Below, in pieces: positions 8,583 through 16,531 of a stretch of DNA of 64,000 bases (its first letter is position 1; each line of letters opens with the position of its first letter). Source of the stretch: Sphingobium jiangsuense. Its GTDB lineage: Bacteria > Pseudomonadota > Alphaproteobacteria > Sphingomonadales > Sphingomonadaceae. The position numbers were made by a program, and so were the translations under genes. Where the stretch lies: the NCBI RefSeq assembly GCF_014196495.1, contig NZ_JACIDT010000002.1:427012-491011 (forward strand), in the 5' to 3' direction. The notes beneath the pieces were generated by a model. It searched no databases and had not been told where the DNA came from. It was given only the letters and a program-made list of their open reading frames with translations.

Positions 8583-9010
8583 TTCTTGCCGATACGTCTG
8601 TTTGGGTTCAGCATTTCAGGCAAGGAGAGCCAAAGCTGGTGGATTGCCTCATGCGATCCGAAGTGGTGATCCATCCCTATATCATTGGTGAGCTTGCGCT
8701 TGGCTCTATCTCGGACCGAAGGCGGACGTTGGCAGACTTGTCGCTCTTGCCTTCGGTTTCCTCTGTCGAAACGGAGGAAATCCTCTCATTCATCGAGGCA
8801 AGGCGGCTTTTCAGCCTTGGACTCGGCTATGTCGATGTGAATTTGCTCGCGGCTACCATTTTGAACCAGGACGTTCGCCTGTGGACCTTCGATCGAAGGC
8901 TGGCCGATGCCGCGAAAAAAATCGGCATTGCTTATGAGGTGAATAAAAAAGGCGACCCGCGGGCCGCCTTTCCTGAAACTTTTCGATGCCGAAGCGATCA
9001 GCGCGAATAG
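8579..9010 (+). CDS. VapC-type PIN-domain toxin with extended C-terminus
   Basis: This is a PIN-domain ribonuclease toxin. The acidic active-site residues are in place: Asp5 ([10 protein letters not shown]), Glu38 (IIGELALG), Asp86 (YVDVNLLAA) and Asp105 (LWTFDRRLA). The fold should end near residue 122, but translation continues for about 20 residues through the rpsD terminator (8943-8970) and into the last codons of rpsD on the opposite strand (overlap 8998-9010). The tail therefore looks accidental, from loss of the native stop on insertion. The toxin likely cleaves RNA, as in known VapC proteins; the target is unknown. Confidence 0.85.
   Translation: MILADTSVWVQHFRQGEPKLVDCLMRSEVVIHPYIIGELALGSISDRRRTLADLSLLPSVSSVETEEILSFIEARRLFSLGLGYVDVNLLAATILNQDVRLWTFDRRLADAAKKIGIAYEVNKKGDPRAAFPETFRCRSDQRE
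8943..8970 (-). terminator. Rho-independent terminator of rpsD, inside vapC
   Basis: On the minus strand a 9-bp stem (AGGCGGCCC / GGGTCGCCT) with a 2-nt GC turn is followed by a run of six T. It lies about 30 nt downstream of the rpsD stop. The same bases encode VapC residues about 122-130. Confidence 0.85.
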
Positions 9011-9612
9011 AATTCGACGACCAGATTCGGTTCCATCTTCACCGGATAGGGCACTTCGTCCAGCGCCGGAACGCGGGTGTAGGTGACCTTGGCCGGGCCG
9101 TCGGGCGCGACATAATCGGGGATGTCGCGTTCCGGCAGGCTCTGCGCCTCCAGCACCAGCGCCATTTCGCGGGCCTTCTTGCCCAGCGTGATCTCGTCGC
9201 CCGGCTTCACCAGACGCGAGGCGATGTTGCACTTCACGCCGTTCACATAGATGTGGCCGTGCGAAACGAGTTGGCGCGCCGAGAAGATGGTCGGCGCGAA
9301 CTTGGCGCGGTAGACGACCGCGTCGAGGCGGCGTTCCAGCAGGCCGATCAGGTTCTGGCCGGTGTCGCCCTTCATGCGCGAGGCTTCGGTGTAGTTCTTC
9401 TTGAACTGCTTCTCGGTGATGTCGCCATAATAGCCCTTCAGCTTCTGCTTGGCGCGCAGCTGAATGCCATAGTCGGACATCTTGCCCTTACGGCGCTGGC
9501 CGTGCTGGCCGGGGCCATATTCGCGCTTGTTGACCGGGCTTTTCGGGCGACCCCAGATGTTTTCGCCCATCCGGCGGTCGATTTTATACTTGGCGCTGGT
9601 GCGCTTCGTCAT
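8998..9612 (-). CDS. rpsD: 30S ribosomal protein S4
   Basis: S4 is a primary 16S rRNA-binding protein of the small subunit. The protein shows the N-terminal block ([20 protein letters not shown]) and the S4 RNA-binding domain with [18 protein letters not shown] and [21 protein letters not shown]. At 204 aa it is the usual alphaproteobacterial size. It stands as a single gene with its own terminator. The VapC reading frame overlaps its last four codons and stop from the other strand. Confidence 0.98.
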   Translation of the reverse strand: MTKRTSAKYKIDRRMGENIWGRPKSPVNKREYGPGQHGQRRKGKMSDYGIQLRAKQKLKGYYGDITEKQFKKNYTEASRMKGDTGQNLIGLLERRLDAVVYRAKFAPTIFSARQLVSHGHIYVNGVKCNIASRLVKPGDEITLGKKAREMALVLEAQSLPERDIPDYVAPDGPAKVTYTRVPALDEVPYPVKMEPNLVVEFYSR

Positions 9613-9647
9613 GACATGTCCTTTGCAAATTGCTTCTAACGTTTGTG

Positions 9648-9696
9648 TTCACCTTCCTGATCCGAAAACCGGTTCCCACTTTTCGGGGAAGGTGAA
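9648..9696. repeat. Hairpin repeat upstream of rpsD
   Basis: Ten-base arms TTCACCTTCC (9648-9657) and GGAAGGTGAA (9687-9696) enclose a second palindrome-like segment containing AAAACCGGTTCCCACTTTTC, a sequence I associate with common alphaproteobacterial extragenic repeats. It lies in the divergent space between rpsD and the chorismate mutase gene, so it may sit close to both promoters. Confidence 0.55.
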
Positions 9697-9846
9697 TGGC
9701 CCCGGTATCGCCTGCTTGCCATGTTTCAGGGGCAGGGCCACCGCTTCACCGGGATGCGGAGCCAATTGCGAAGGCGCGCCTATGAAGAATGGGAAGGCCG
9801 ATGTCAACCCTCGACAGGCGGGAACAAGGGCTTTAACGCGGCGGGC

Positions 9847-10143
9847 ATGAACGCGGAAGACTATCAGACGATGGAGCAGGTGCGCGCCGGGGTGGACGGG
9901 ATCGACCGCCGGCTCGTTGCGTTGCTGGCCGAGCGCTTCGCCCATATGCGCGCCGCCGCCCGGATCAAGCCGGAGCGCGGCCATGTCCGCGACGAGGCGC
10001 GCAAGGCGCAGGTCATCGCCAATGCGCGGGCCGAGGCGGAGAGGCTGGGCGCGCCCGCCGAGGTGATCGCCGCGCTGTGGGAGCAACTGGTGGAGGCGTC
10101 CATCGGCTATGAGATGGCGGAGTTCGACCGCCTCCGGGCCTGA
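9847..10143 (+). CDS. Chorismate mutase, AroQ type
   Basis: This 98-aa all-helical protein matches the AroQ chorismate mutase / isochorismate pyruvate-lyase fold: VRAGVDGIDRRLVALLAERF (helix 1, with the active-site Arg), RIKPERGHVRDEARKAQVI and LWEQLVEASIGYEM. It would convert chorismate to prephenate for phenylalanine and tyrosine synthesis. The ATG at 9847 is chosen because the conserved domain begins within 20 residues; the open frame further left is not conserved-looking. The gene stands alone on the plus strand. A lyase role is possible but less likely. Confidence 0.82.
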   Translation: MNAEDYQTMEQVRAGVDGIDRRLVALLAERFAHMRAAARIKPERGHVRDEARKAQVIANARAEAERLGAPAEVIAALWEQLVEASIGYEMAEFDRLRA

Positions 10144-10154
10144 ACCGCCTTCGC

Positions 10155-11153
10155 TCAGGCCGGGGCGGGCAGCGCGCCGTCCGCATGCAGGCGCAGCAGG
10201 GCGATGAAATCCGCGAAGGTCAGCCGCGCGTCGAGCGTTTCGAACACGCGCACCATGCGGCCTTCGACCGGCGCGCCATAGCTCATGTCCGGGCCGATGC
10301 GCAGCGCCGGGCGATCCTCGAAGCGGCTGCTCTCGGGCGATAGCGCCGATAGCAGCACGGTCGGGCTGTCGCCCAGCGGCCAGGCGCCGCTCACGTCGAT
10401 GAAGTCCGGCGGCGAGGTGAAGCGGTCATAGAGCCAGGCGGAGAAGGGCGAGATCGGCCGCAAGGCCGTCGCCATTTCCGCGACGGAATATTGCATCTGG
10501 CGATAGGCGTTCTGCGGGATCTGCCAGAGCGGGAGGGTGCTTCGTTCGATCACATGGCGCGCCGCGTCCGGGTCGGTGGCGAGATTATATTCCCAGCCGC
10601 CCTTGGGATAGGCGCCGCCGCCGATCCATATGAGCGTCATCCGCTTCGCGATGGCCGGTTCCAGCCGCAGCGCCGCCGCGACATTGGTGAGCGGGCCGCC
10701 GCAGGTGATGAAGAGCGGCAGCTTGTCCTCGCGCATCGCTTCGGCGACGATGGCCCGCGCCGCATCGGTGATCTGCGCATCGCCGGCACCGAAGCTCTCC
10801 GGCCCGGCGAGCACGGGCGGCGGCGAAACGAGCCCCGCGCGTTTCATCAGGTCGATGGCGATATCGCGCCCCAGCGCCGCGCTGCGCCCGGCAACCGCCT
10901 TGCCGGCGAGCTTCTGGTCGAGGCCGGAGGCGGTGATCAGCACCGTGCGCGTCTTGGGCGTCAGCAGTTGATGCGCGAGCGCGACCAGCGCGTCGGGGTC
11001 TCCGGCGAAATCATTGTCGATGATCACGCGGGCGGACGCGCGTTGCGGGATGGCGCGGAAGGTCTGGGCAAGGCCGGCGACCGGGGCCACCAGCGGCGCG
11101 CCCAGCATGGCCCCCAGCAGGGCGCCGGTCATAAGGTCGCGGCGGGTCGTCAT
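10155..11153 (-). CDS. Exported nucleoside hydrolase-family protein
   Basis: The protein carries a Tat-like signal (TTRRDLMTGALLGAMLG) and then the calcium-binding IIDNDFAGDPDALVALAHQL motif of inosine-uridine-preferring nucleoside hydrolases, near residue 45. TCGGPLTNVAAAL and WIGGGAYPKGGWEYNLATDPDAAR follow; the latter holds the family's Asn and late Asp. Length is 332 aa. It is expected to split ribonucleosides into base and ribose in the periplasm, but the substrate is not evident. No base or ribose transporter is adjacent. Confidence 0.82.
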   Translation of the reverse strand: MTTRRDLMTGALLGAMLGAPLVAPVAGLAQTFRAIPQRASARVIIDNDFAGDPDALVALAHQLLTPKTRTVLITASGLDQKLAGKAVAGRSAALGRDIAIDLMKRAGLVSPPPVLAGPESFGAGDAQITDAARAIVAEAMREDKLPLFITCGGPLTNVAAALRLEPAIAKRMTLIWIGGGAYPKGGWEYNLATDPDAARHVIERSTLPLWQIPQNAYRQMQYSVAEMATALRPISPFSAWLYDRFTSPPDFIDVSGAWPLGDSPTVLLSALSPESSRFEDRPALRIGPDMSYGAPVEGRMVRVFETLDARLTFADFIALLRLHADGALPAPA

Positions 11154-11273
11154 CGGCGTCTCTCCTCTTGTCGAGCCTGAGCTCTAATCGGGGGAGGGAG
11201 CCTTGTTCAAGCGAAAAGGGAAACGTTGTCAACCGGGCTGGACGGGACGCGCCGGGCCAATGGCCGGAGCCGC

Positions 11274-12026
11274 TCAGCGCGGGCGCGGATTGGCCAGCGA
11301 GGAAAGGACCCCGCGCAGCGTGCGCACCTCCAGATGGTTCCAGCCCGGCTTGGTCAGCAGATTGCGCAACGTTCGTCTGGTCGCGGGCGCGCGGTCGGGC
11401 GGGAAGAAATAGCCCGCCCCATCCAGCAGCGTTTCGAACTGGGTGATCATGCCCTCCAGCTCCTCCTGCGGGGCGGGGGGCAGCAGCTCTTCCTCGGTCG
11501 GGGAAACCAGCTCCGCGCCCTTCGACCATGCGCCCTTGGACCATTCATAGGCGCACAGGATCACCGCCTGCGCGAGGTTGAGCGATCCGAAATCCGGGTT
11601 GATCGGCACCGTCAATATCTTCCGCGCCAGCGCCACATCGTCGGTTTCGAGGCCGGAGCGTTCCGGCCCGAACACATAGGCGCTGCGGCCCTGCGCCGCG
11701 TGAATTTCGCGCGCGGCTTCCTCCGGCGTCACCACCGGCTTGGTGACGCCGCGCTTGCGCACCGTGGTCGCATAGACATGGGCGCAGTCGGCGACCGCCT
11801 CGGCGAGGCTTTCATAGACCCGCGCCTGTTCCAGCACGCTGTCGGCCCCCGCCGCCGCCGGGCCCGCATCGGGGTTGGGCCAGCCGTCGCGCGGCGTGAC
11901 AAGGCGCATTTCGGTGAGGCCGAAATTCAGCATCGCCCGCGCCGCCTTGCCGATATTCTCGCCCAGCTGCGGGCGGACAAGGACTATGACCGGCTTGGGG
12001 GCGGCGGCAGCGGCGGCGTCACTCAC
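11274..12026 (-). CDS. trmJ: tRNA/rRNA 2'-O-methyltransferase, TrmJ-like (SPOUT)
   Basis: This is a SpoU-class RNA methyltransferase using S-adenosylmethionine. The knot motifs are present: [20 protein letters not shown] near the start, [13 protein letters not shown] around residue 117, and the [15 protein letters not shown] block. TrmJ methylates position 32 in the anticodon loop of certain tRNAs; that exact target is inferred. A C-terminal extension with helical segments completes 250 aa. It overlaps the end of nrdR by 8 nt and is the last gene of the rpiB-glyA-nrdR run. Confidence 0.85.
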   Translation of the reverse strand: MSDAAAAAAPKPVIVLVRPQLGENIGKAARAMLNFGLTEMRLVTPRDGWPNPDAGPAAAGADSVLEQARVYESLAEAVADCAHVYATTVRKRGVTKPVVTPEEAAREIHAAQGRSAYVFGPERSGLETDDVALARKILTVPINPDFGSLNLAQAVILCAYEWSKGAWSKGAELVSPTEEELLPPAPQEELEGMITQFETLLDGAGYFFPPDRAPATRRTLRNLLTKPGWNHLEVRTLRGVLSSLANPRPR

Positions 12027-12480
12027 CGCCGACTTCCTTCACCGTGCTGGCGAAATCCTCGAAATCCTTGGCCTCGCGGAAATCCTTGTAGACGCTGGCG
12101 AAGCGAATATAGGCGACGCTGTCCAGCGCCTTGAGCGCGTCCATCACCAGTTCGCCGATATAGGCGCTGGTGACTTCGCTCTCGCCGCTTGTCTCGATCC
12201 GCCGCTGGATGCTGGACACCAGCTTTTCGATCTGCGCGGCGTCGATGGGGCGCTTGCGGCAGGCGATGTCGAGCGACCGGGCGAGCTTGTCGCGCTCGAA
12301 CGGCTCGCGCCGTCCCTCGCTTTTCAGCACCCAGATGTCGCGCAGTTGGATGCGCTCGAAGGTGGTGAAGCGGGAGGTGCAGGCCTCGCACTGGCGGCGG
12401 CGGCGGATGGCGGATCCGTCCTCGGTCGGGCGGCTGTCTTTTACCTGGCTGTCTTCATGGCCGCAAAAGGGGCATCGCAT
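12019..12480 (-). CDS. nrdR: Transcriptional repressor NrdR
   Basis: NrdR represses ribonucleotide reductase genes in response to ATP/dATP balance. The N-terminal zinc ribbon ([15 protein letters not shown], then [12 protein letters not shown]) covers about residues 3-45. The ATP-cone domain follows with [18 protein letters not shown]. Length (153 aa) is standard. It sits between a small zinc-ribbon membrane protein and trmJ in a tight run that includes glyA. Confidence 0.96.
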   Translation of the reverse strand: MRCPFCGHEDSQVKDSRPTEDGSAIRRRRQCEACTSRFTTFERIQLRDIWVLKSEGRREPFERDKLARSLDIACRKRPIDAAQIEKLVSSIQRRIETSGESEVTSAYIGELVMDALKALDSVAYIRFASVYKDFREAKDFEDFASTVKEVGGE

Positions 12481-12486
12481 AAGCGT

Positions 12487-12807
12487 TCAACTCAACTTCT
12501 TTTTGGGCAGGGCGACGAGCAGGAAGCCGATCAGCGCGCCCGGCTGCCACGGCTGGCCGGGCAGGATGCAGCCGATCAGCGCGCCCAGCGAGCCGAGCAG
12601 GATTGCCGGGAAGACCCATTCCAGCGGAAAGGGCTTCCGTTCCGGCAGGCGCTCCCTATAGGCGGCGCGTTCCGGTGACAGGCGGGACTGGGAGGGGGCG
12701 GAAACGGAAAGCGTCCGCGCGGGCGTCGTGTCGCCGCCGGTCCGGCCGCAATGGGAGCAGAAAGACGGCGACGTCTCCCATTCCCCATTGCAGTCGGGAC
12801 ATTTCAC
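12487..12807 (-). CDS. Small zinc-ribbon membrane protein, unknown function
   Basis: This 106-aa protein begins with a zinc ribbon made of two CxxC pairs (CPDCNGEW, then CSHCGRTG) in residues 3-22. A proline- and arginine-rich linker follows, then hydrophobic segments (WVFPAILLGSLGALIGCI; ALIGFLLVAL) that should span or dip into the inner membrane. I do not recognise a named family. It lies 6 nt from nrdR and 6 nt from glyA, so it is surely part of that transcript, but no function follows from that. Confidence 0.7.
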   Translation of the reverse strand: MKCPDCNGEWETSPSFCSHCGRTGGDTTPARTLSVSAPSQSRLSPERAAYRERLPERKPFPLEWVFPAILLGSLGALIGCILPGQPWQPGALIGFLLVALPKKKLS

Positions 12808-12813
12808 GGCCGA

Positions 12814-14127
12814 TCAGCCCTCGTAGATCGGGAAACGGGCGGTCAGCGCCTGCACGCGGGCGCGGACATCGGCCTCGACGGCGGGGTCGCCCGCCTCGCC
12901 CTTGTCCCGCACCCCGGCGAGCACATCGGCGATCATGTCGCCGATCGCCTCGAACTCTGCGATGCCGAAGCCGCGCGTCGTGCCCGCGGGCGAGCCGACG
13001 CGGATGCCGCTGGTCTTGGTCGGCGGTAGCGGGTCGCCTGGCACGCTGTTCTTGTTGCAGGTGATGCCGCAGCGCTCCAGCGCCTCGTCGGCATCCTTGC
13101 CGCTGATGCCGTAGGGGCGCAGGTCGATGAGCGAGAGGTGCGTGTCGGTGCCGCCCGAAACCACGGCGAGGCCGCGCTGTTCGAGCCGCCCGGCCAGGGC
13201 CTTGCTATTGGCGATCACCGCCTTGGCATAGGTCTTGAATTCGGGGCGCAGCGCCTCGCCGAACGCGACCGCCTTGGCGGCGATCACATGCATCAGCGGG
13301 CCGCCCTGAAGGCCGGGGAACACCGCCGAATCGATCTTCTTGGCGATCGCCTCGTCATTGGTCAGGATCATGCCGCCGCGCGGGCCGCGCAGCGTCTTGT
13401 GCGTGGTGGTGGTGACGATATGCGCATGGCCGAAGGGGGTGGGATGCTCGCCGCCCGCGACCAGACCCGCGAAATGCGCCATGTCCACCATGAAAAGCGC
13501 GCCGACCTTGTCCGCGATCGCGCGGAAGCGGGCGAATTCGATGTGGCGCGGATAGGCGCTGCCGCCCGTGATGATCAGCTTGGGCTTGCTCTCGACCGCC
13601 AGCCGCTCGACCTGGTCGTAATCGATCAGGTGGGTGTCCTCGCGCACGCCATATTGGACGGCGTTGTACCATTTGCCCGACAGCGCCGGACGCGCGCCGT
13701 GCGTCAGGTGCCCGCCCGCATCGAGGCTGAGGCCCATGATCGTGTCGCCCGGCTGCGTCAGCGCCAGCATCACCGCGCCATTGGCCTGCGCGCCCGAATG
13801 CGGCTGCACGTTGACGAAGCCGCAGTCGAACAGCTGCTTCGCGCGGTCGATGGCGAGCCGCTCCACCTCGTCGGACGGTTCGCAGCCCTGATAATAGCGC
13901 TTGCCCGGATACCCTTCCGCATATTTGTTGGTGAAGACCGAGCCCTGCGCCTCCAGCACCGCCTTGCTGACGATATTTTCCGAGGCGATCAGCTCGATCT
14001 GGCCTTGCTCACGCTTCAGTTCCTTGCCGATGGCGGCGGCGACGGCGGGGTCGCGCGTGGCGACGTCGGCGCTGAAGAAATCGGCGGCGCGGATGTCGTT
14101 TGCGGCTTCGAGGGCGGCGGTGCTCAT
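12814..14127 (-). CDS. glyA: Serine hydroxymethyltransferase
   Basis: This PLP enzyme interconverts serine and glycine and charges tetrahydrofolate with a one-carbon unit. Clear marks are [41 protein letters not shown], the PLP lysine in [15 protein letters not shown], and [20 protein letters not shown]. At 437 aa it is full length. It is preceded by rpiB (19 nt) and followed by the zinc-ribbon gene and nrdR, an order common in alphaproteobacteria. Confidence 0.97.
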   Translation of the reverse strand: MSTAALEAANDIRAADFFSADVATRDPAVAAAIGKELKREQGQIELIASENIVSKAVLEAQGSVFTNKYAEGYPGKRYYQGCEPSDEVERLAIDRAKQLFDCGFVNVQPHSGAQANGAVMLALTQPGDTIMGLSLDAGGHLTHGARPALSGKWYNAVQYGVREDTHLIDYDQVERLAVESKPKLIITGGSAYPRHIEFARFRAIADKVGALFMVDMAHFAGLVAGGEHPTPFGHAHIVTTTTHKTLRGPRGGMILTNDEAIAKKIDSAVFPGLQGGPLMHVIAAKAVAFGEALRPEFKTYAKAVIANSKALAGRLEQRGLAVVSGGTDTHLSLIDLRPYGISGKDADEALERCGITCNKNSVPGDPLPPTKTSGIRVGSPAGTTRGFGIAEFEAIGDMIADVLAGVRDKGEAGDPAVEADVRARVQALTARFPIYEG

Positions 14128-14146
14128 GGGCGAAATCCTTTCTGGC

Positions 14147-14584
14147 TCAGAGCGCGGGGGTAGTCAGCTTGTCGACGCGGCGCTGATGCCGCCCGCCGGC
14201 AAAATCGGTGGAAAGAAAGGCGGAAAGGCAGGCCTTCGCCATGTCCGGGCCGGTGAGGCGCGCGCCCATCGCGATGATGTTGGCGTCGTTATGCTCGCGC
14301 GCGAGGGCGGCGGACAGGGGCTCGCCCACCAGCGCGCAGCGGCAGGCCGGGTTGCGGTTGACGGCGATGGAGATGCCGATGCCCGATCCGCACAGCGCGA
14401 CGCCGCGCTCCGCCGCGCCGGTGGCGATCGCCTGCGCCAGCTTGTAGCCATAATCGGGATAGTCGACGCTGCTGGCGTCGGCCGGGCCGAGATCGCTGAC
14501 CTCATGCCCCTGTTCCCGCAGCCAGTCGGCGAGCTGCGACTTTAGCTCTATGGCGGCATGGTCGGATGCAATGGCAATGCGCAT
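14147..14584 (-). CDS. rpiB: Ribose-5-phosphate isomerase B
   Basis: This enzyme of the RpiB/LacAB family interconverts ribose 5-phosphate and ribulose 5-phosphate. The pattern is clear: [20 protein letters not shown] at the start, [13 protein letters not shown], and the [13 protein letters not shown] loop with the catalytic Cys near residue 65. Length 145 aa is typical. It is the first gene of the run leading to glyA and nrdR. Confidence 0.94.
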   Translation of the reverse strand: MRIAIASDHAAIELKSQLADWLREQGHEVSDLGPADASSVDYPDYGYKLAQAIATGAAERGVALCGSGIGISIAVNRNPACRCALVGEPLSAALAREHNDANIIAMGARLTGPDMAKACLSAFLSTDFAGGRHQRRVDKLTTPAL

Positions 14585-14703
14585 GGTGGAGGCGAACCTT
14601 CATTCGAGGTGATTCGATTCGCGGCCTATCTAGGCCCCCTGTCGTGGAATTGCCACCTGACAGTTGCGCGACTATGCGGGGAACGGGGAGAAAAGGAAAG
14701 ATC

Positions 14704-14904
14704 ATGAATAGCGTTGCGCAATTGTCGTCCTGGTCCGGCACCCTATTGTCGCTGCTGATGCTGGCGGGGCTGATGCTGGCCGCCGGAGGCGTGTGGGTGC
14801 TGGTGAAGCAGCCCCGCAACCGCAGGCAGGGCTGGCTGATGATCGTCGCCGCGCTGGTGATGTTCGGCAATGTCGCCATCTGGACGGTGCCGGTCGGGCC
14901 CTGA
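14704..14904 (+). CDS. Small membrane protein, unknown
   Basis: A 66-aa protein with two hydrophobic helices (TLLSLLMLAGLMLAAGGVWV and QGWLMIVAALVMFGNVAIW) separated by a short basic loop KQPRNRRQ, which suggests a hairpin in the inner membrane with the loop in the cytoplasm. The ATG at 14704 follows a GGGGAGAAAAGGAAAG stretch that gives a good ribosome binding site. I know of no function. It lies 4 nt before the next unknown gene and is divergent from rpiB. Confidence 0.6.
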   Translation: MNSVAQLSSWSGTLLSLLMLAGLMLAAGGVWVLVKQPRNRRQGWLMIVAALVMFGNVAIWTVPVGP

Positions 14905-14908
14905 CGCC

Positions 14909-15421
14909 ATGGAGGACGCCGTCGAGATCATCGTCAACGACCGGATGCAGCGGGGCTATCGCTATAGGCGGACAGCGCCGATGGGGGAGGCGTTCGACCC
15001 CGCCTTCCAGCCGGAGTTGACCCCGGTGGAGATGCTGGAGCTGGGCGTGTTCTGCGGCAAATATATGACCGATTGCCGGGACGAGTTTCCCGCGCACTGG
15101 TTCGAGCGGGCGAAACTGGCTGCGGGCCGGGCGGACTGCACGCTCAACCATTTCGGCGTGCGGGCGAGCGTGCCGCTGCGCGTCTGGGTGGAGAAGGGCT
15201 GGATCCACCCCGACGACCCGCGCGGCTGGTTTCAATGGTATTGCCGCTATTATTCCGGCAGGCGCATGTTGGAGGAAGACCGCCGCCAGATCGCGCGCTG
15301 GCGGGCGTTCAGCCGCCACAAGGCGCAGGTGCTGAAACATTGCGAGCCGGGCAACCCTTTCTGCCGCGCGCGCCAGAGGCAGGCGCTGCTGCAATGGGCC
15401 TATGACAGCCGGGTGCTTTAG
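14909..15421 (+). CDS. Conserved-looking soluble protein, unknown function
   Basis: This 170-aa protein is rich in aromatic and charged residues and shows no signal peptide. Notable blocks are LTPVEMLELGVFCGKYMTDC, EFPAHWFERAKL, WIHPDDPRGWFQWYCRYYSG and CEPGNPFCRARQRQALLQWA. Several Trp and Cys residues give it the look of a folded enzyme-like or nucleic-acid-related domain seen across bacteria and some eukaryotes, but I cannot name it. The ATG at 14909 is chosen by proximity to the upstream stop (4 nt). Confidence 0.7.
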   Translation: MEDAVEIIVNDRMQRGYRYRRTAPMGEAFDPAFQPELTPVEMLELGVFCGKYMTDCRDEFPAHWFERAKLAAGRADCTLNHFGVRASVPLRVWVEKGWIHPDDPRGWFQWYCRYYSGRRMLEEDRRQIARWRAFSRHKAQVLKHCEPGNPFCRARQRQALLQWAYDSRVL

Positions 15422-15448
15422 GGAGGGCGCGCGCGGGCGTCCCCGATC

Positions 15449-15526
15449 CGTCGCCCCAGCGCAGGCTGGGGCCGCAGGCGATGCCGCGCGCCGCCTCCTG
15501 AGATGCCAGCCTGCGCTGGCATGACG
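15449..15526 (+). repeat. Dispersed palindromic repeat, family A, copy 2
   Basis: Same family and same orientation as the copy inside glyS. It shares the CGTC-CCCCAGCGCAGGCTGGGG opening and the CCTGAGATGCCAGC...GCTGGCATGACG close. It lies in the 331-nt gap between the unknown gene ending at 15421 and the convergent hydrolase gene, a gap filled almost wholly by repeats and a terminator. Confidence 0.8.
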
Positions 15527-15550
15527 GGAAAATGAGAGCGGCACCCACCT

Positions 15551-15662
15551 CCGTTCGCCCTGAGCTTGTCGACCCGTAGGGCGGGCGAAGCCCAACGGCT
15601 GTCCTTTTTTTCTGCGTTGGAGAAGAACAAGAACAGGGCTTCGACAAGCTCAGCCCGAACGG
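15551..15662. repeat. Inverted-repeat element, family B, copy 1
   Basis: Twenty-two-base arms (15551-15572 and 15641-15662), built round GAGCTTGTCGA and TCGACAAGCTC, face each other across about 68 nt. The middle contains CCAACGGCTG and a T-rich CTTTTTTTCTG stretch. A second element with the same arms and a similar middle lies at 45535-45641. No ORF is evident, so it resembles a small non-autonomous repeat rather than an insertion sequence. Confidence 0.7.
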
Positions 15663-15697
15663 TTGGGGGCGTCCGCTTCCAGCCGGTACTTGCCCAA

Positions 15698-15729
15698 AGA
15701 AAAAAAAGGCCGATCCCGCAGGACCGGCC
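15698..15729 (-). terminator. Rho-independent terminator of the alpha/beta hydrolase gene
   Basis: On the minus strand the stem GGCCGGTCC / GGATCGGCC with a 4-nt loop is followed by eight T in a row. It lies about 25 nt after the stop of the hydrolase gene. Confidence 0.8.
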
Positions 15730-15752
15730 CTCATTCCGTCATTGCAACCGGA

Positions 15753-16409
15753 TCACTTGATCGGGCTGTCGGGCGCCAGGCGCATGTCGAGATAATTGTC
15801 GACCGACATCATCAGCTGTTCCAGCTCATGCTCGAAGAAATGGTTCGCGCCCTTGATCTCGTCATGGTGGATGGTGATGCCCTTCTGCGTGCGCAGCTTG
15901 TCGACCAGCTTCTGCACCGCATTGGCCGTCACCACCTCGTCATTCGTTCCCTGCACGATGATGCCGGAGGACGGGCAGGGCGCGAGGAACGAGAAGTCGT
16001 ACATGTTGGCGGGCGGCGCGACCGAGATGAAGCCGCGTATCTCCGGGCGGCGCATCAAAAGCTGCATCGCGATCCACGCGCCGAAGGAGAAGCCCGCGAT
16101 CCAGGTCGTCTGCGCTTCGGGATGGAAGCTCTGCACCCAGTCGAGCGCGGCGGCGGCGTCGGACAATTCCCCGATGCCGTTGTCGAACGTGCCCTGGCTG
16201 CGGCCCACGCCGCGAAAGTTGAAGCGCAGCGTCGCGAAACCGCGCTTCTGGAACGTCTTGTAGAGCGCCTGCGTGATGCGGTCGTTCATCGTGCCCCCGC
16301 CCTGCGGATGGGGGTGGAGGATCATCGCGACCGGCGCGCGCGGGCGGGGCGGGGGGCTGAAGCGGCCTTCGAGGCGCCCTTCCGGGCCGGGGAAAATTAC
16401 GTCGGGCAT
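15753..16409 (-). CDS. Alpha/beta hydrolase (COG2945-like)
   Basis: This 218-aa alpha/beta-hydrolase fold protein shows the nucleophile elbow GFSFGAWIA near residue 106, an early oxyanion region LHPHPQGGGTMNDR, the RFNFRGVGRSQG block and a late catalytic His in GANHFFEHE. Its substrate is unknown. It is divergent from two cysteine desulfurase genes and a ferredoxin; this pairing is frequent in sphingomonads, but no biochemical link is established. Its own terminator lies at 15698-15729. Confidence 0.85.
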   Translation of the reverse strand: MPDVIFPGPEGRLEGRFSPPPRPRAPVAMILHPHPQGGGTMNDRITQALYKTFQKRGFATLRFNFRGVGRSQGTFDNGIGELSDAAAALDWVQSFHPEAQTTWIAGFSFGAWIAMQLLMRRPEIRGFISVAPPANMYDFSFLAPCPSSGIIVQGTNDEVVTANAVQKLVDKLRTQKGITIHHDEIKGANHFFEHELEQLMMSVDNYLDMRLAPDSPIK

Positions 16410-16531
16410 GGCACCTGCAAAAAGCTGGAATGTGAATATCGGGCCTGCCCTCGCGATCGACGCTGGCGACAGACGGTTGTGCGCCTATATAGGATCGCAT
16501 CCGCTTTTCGCAATAAAATGAGTGCAGCGCC

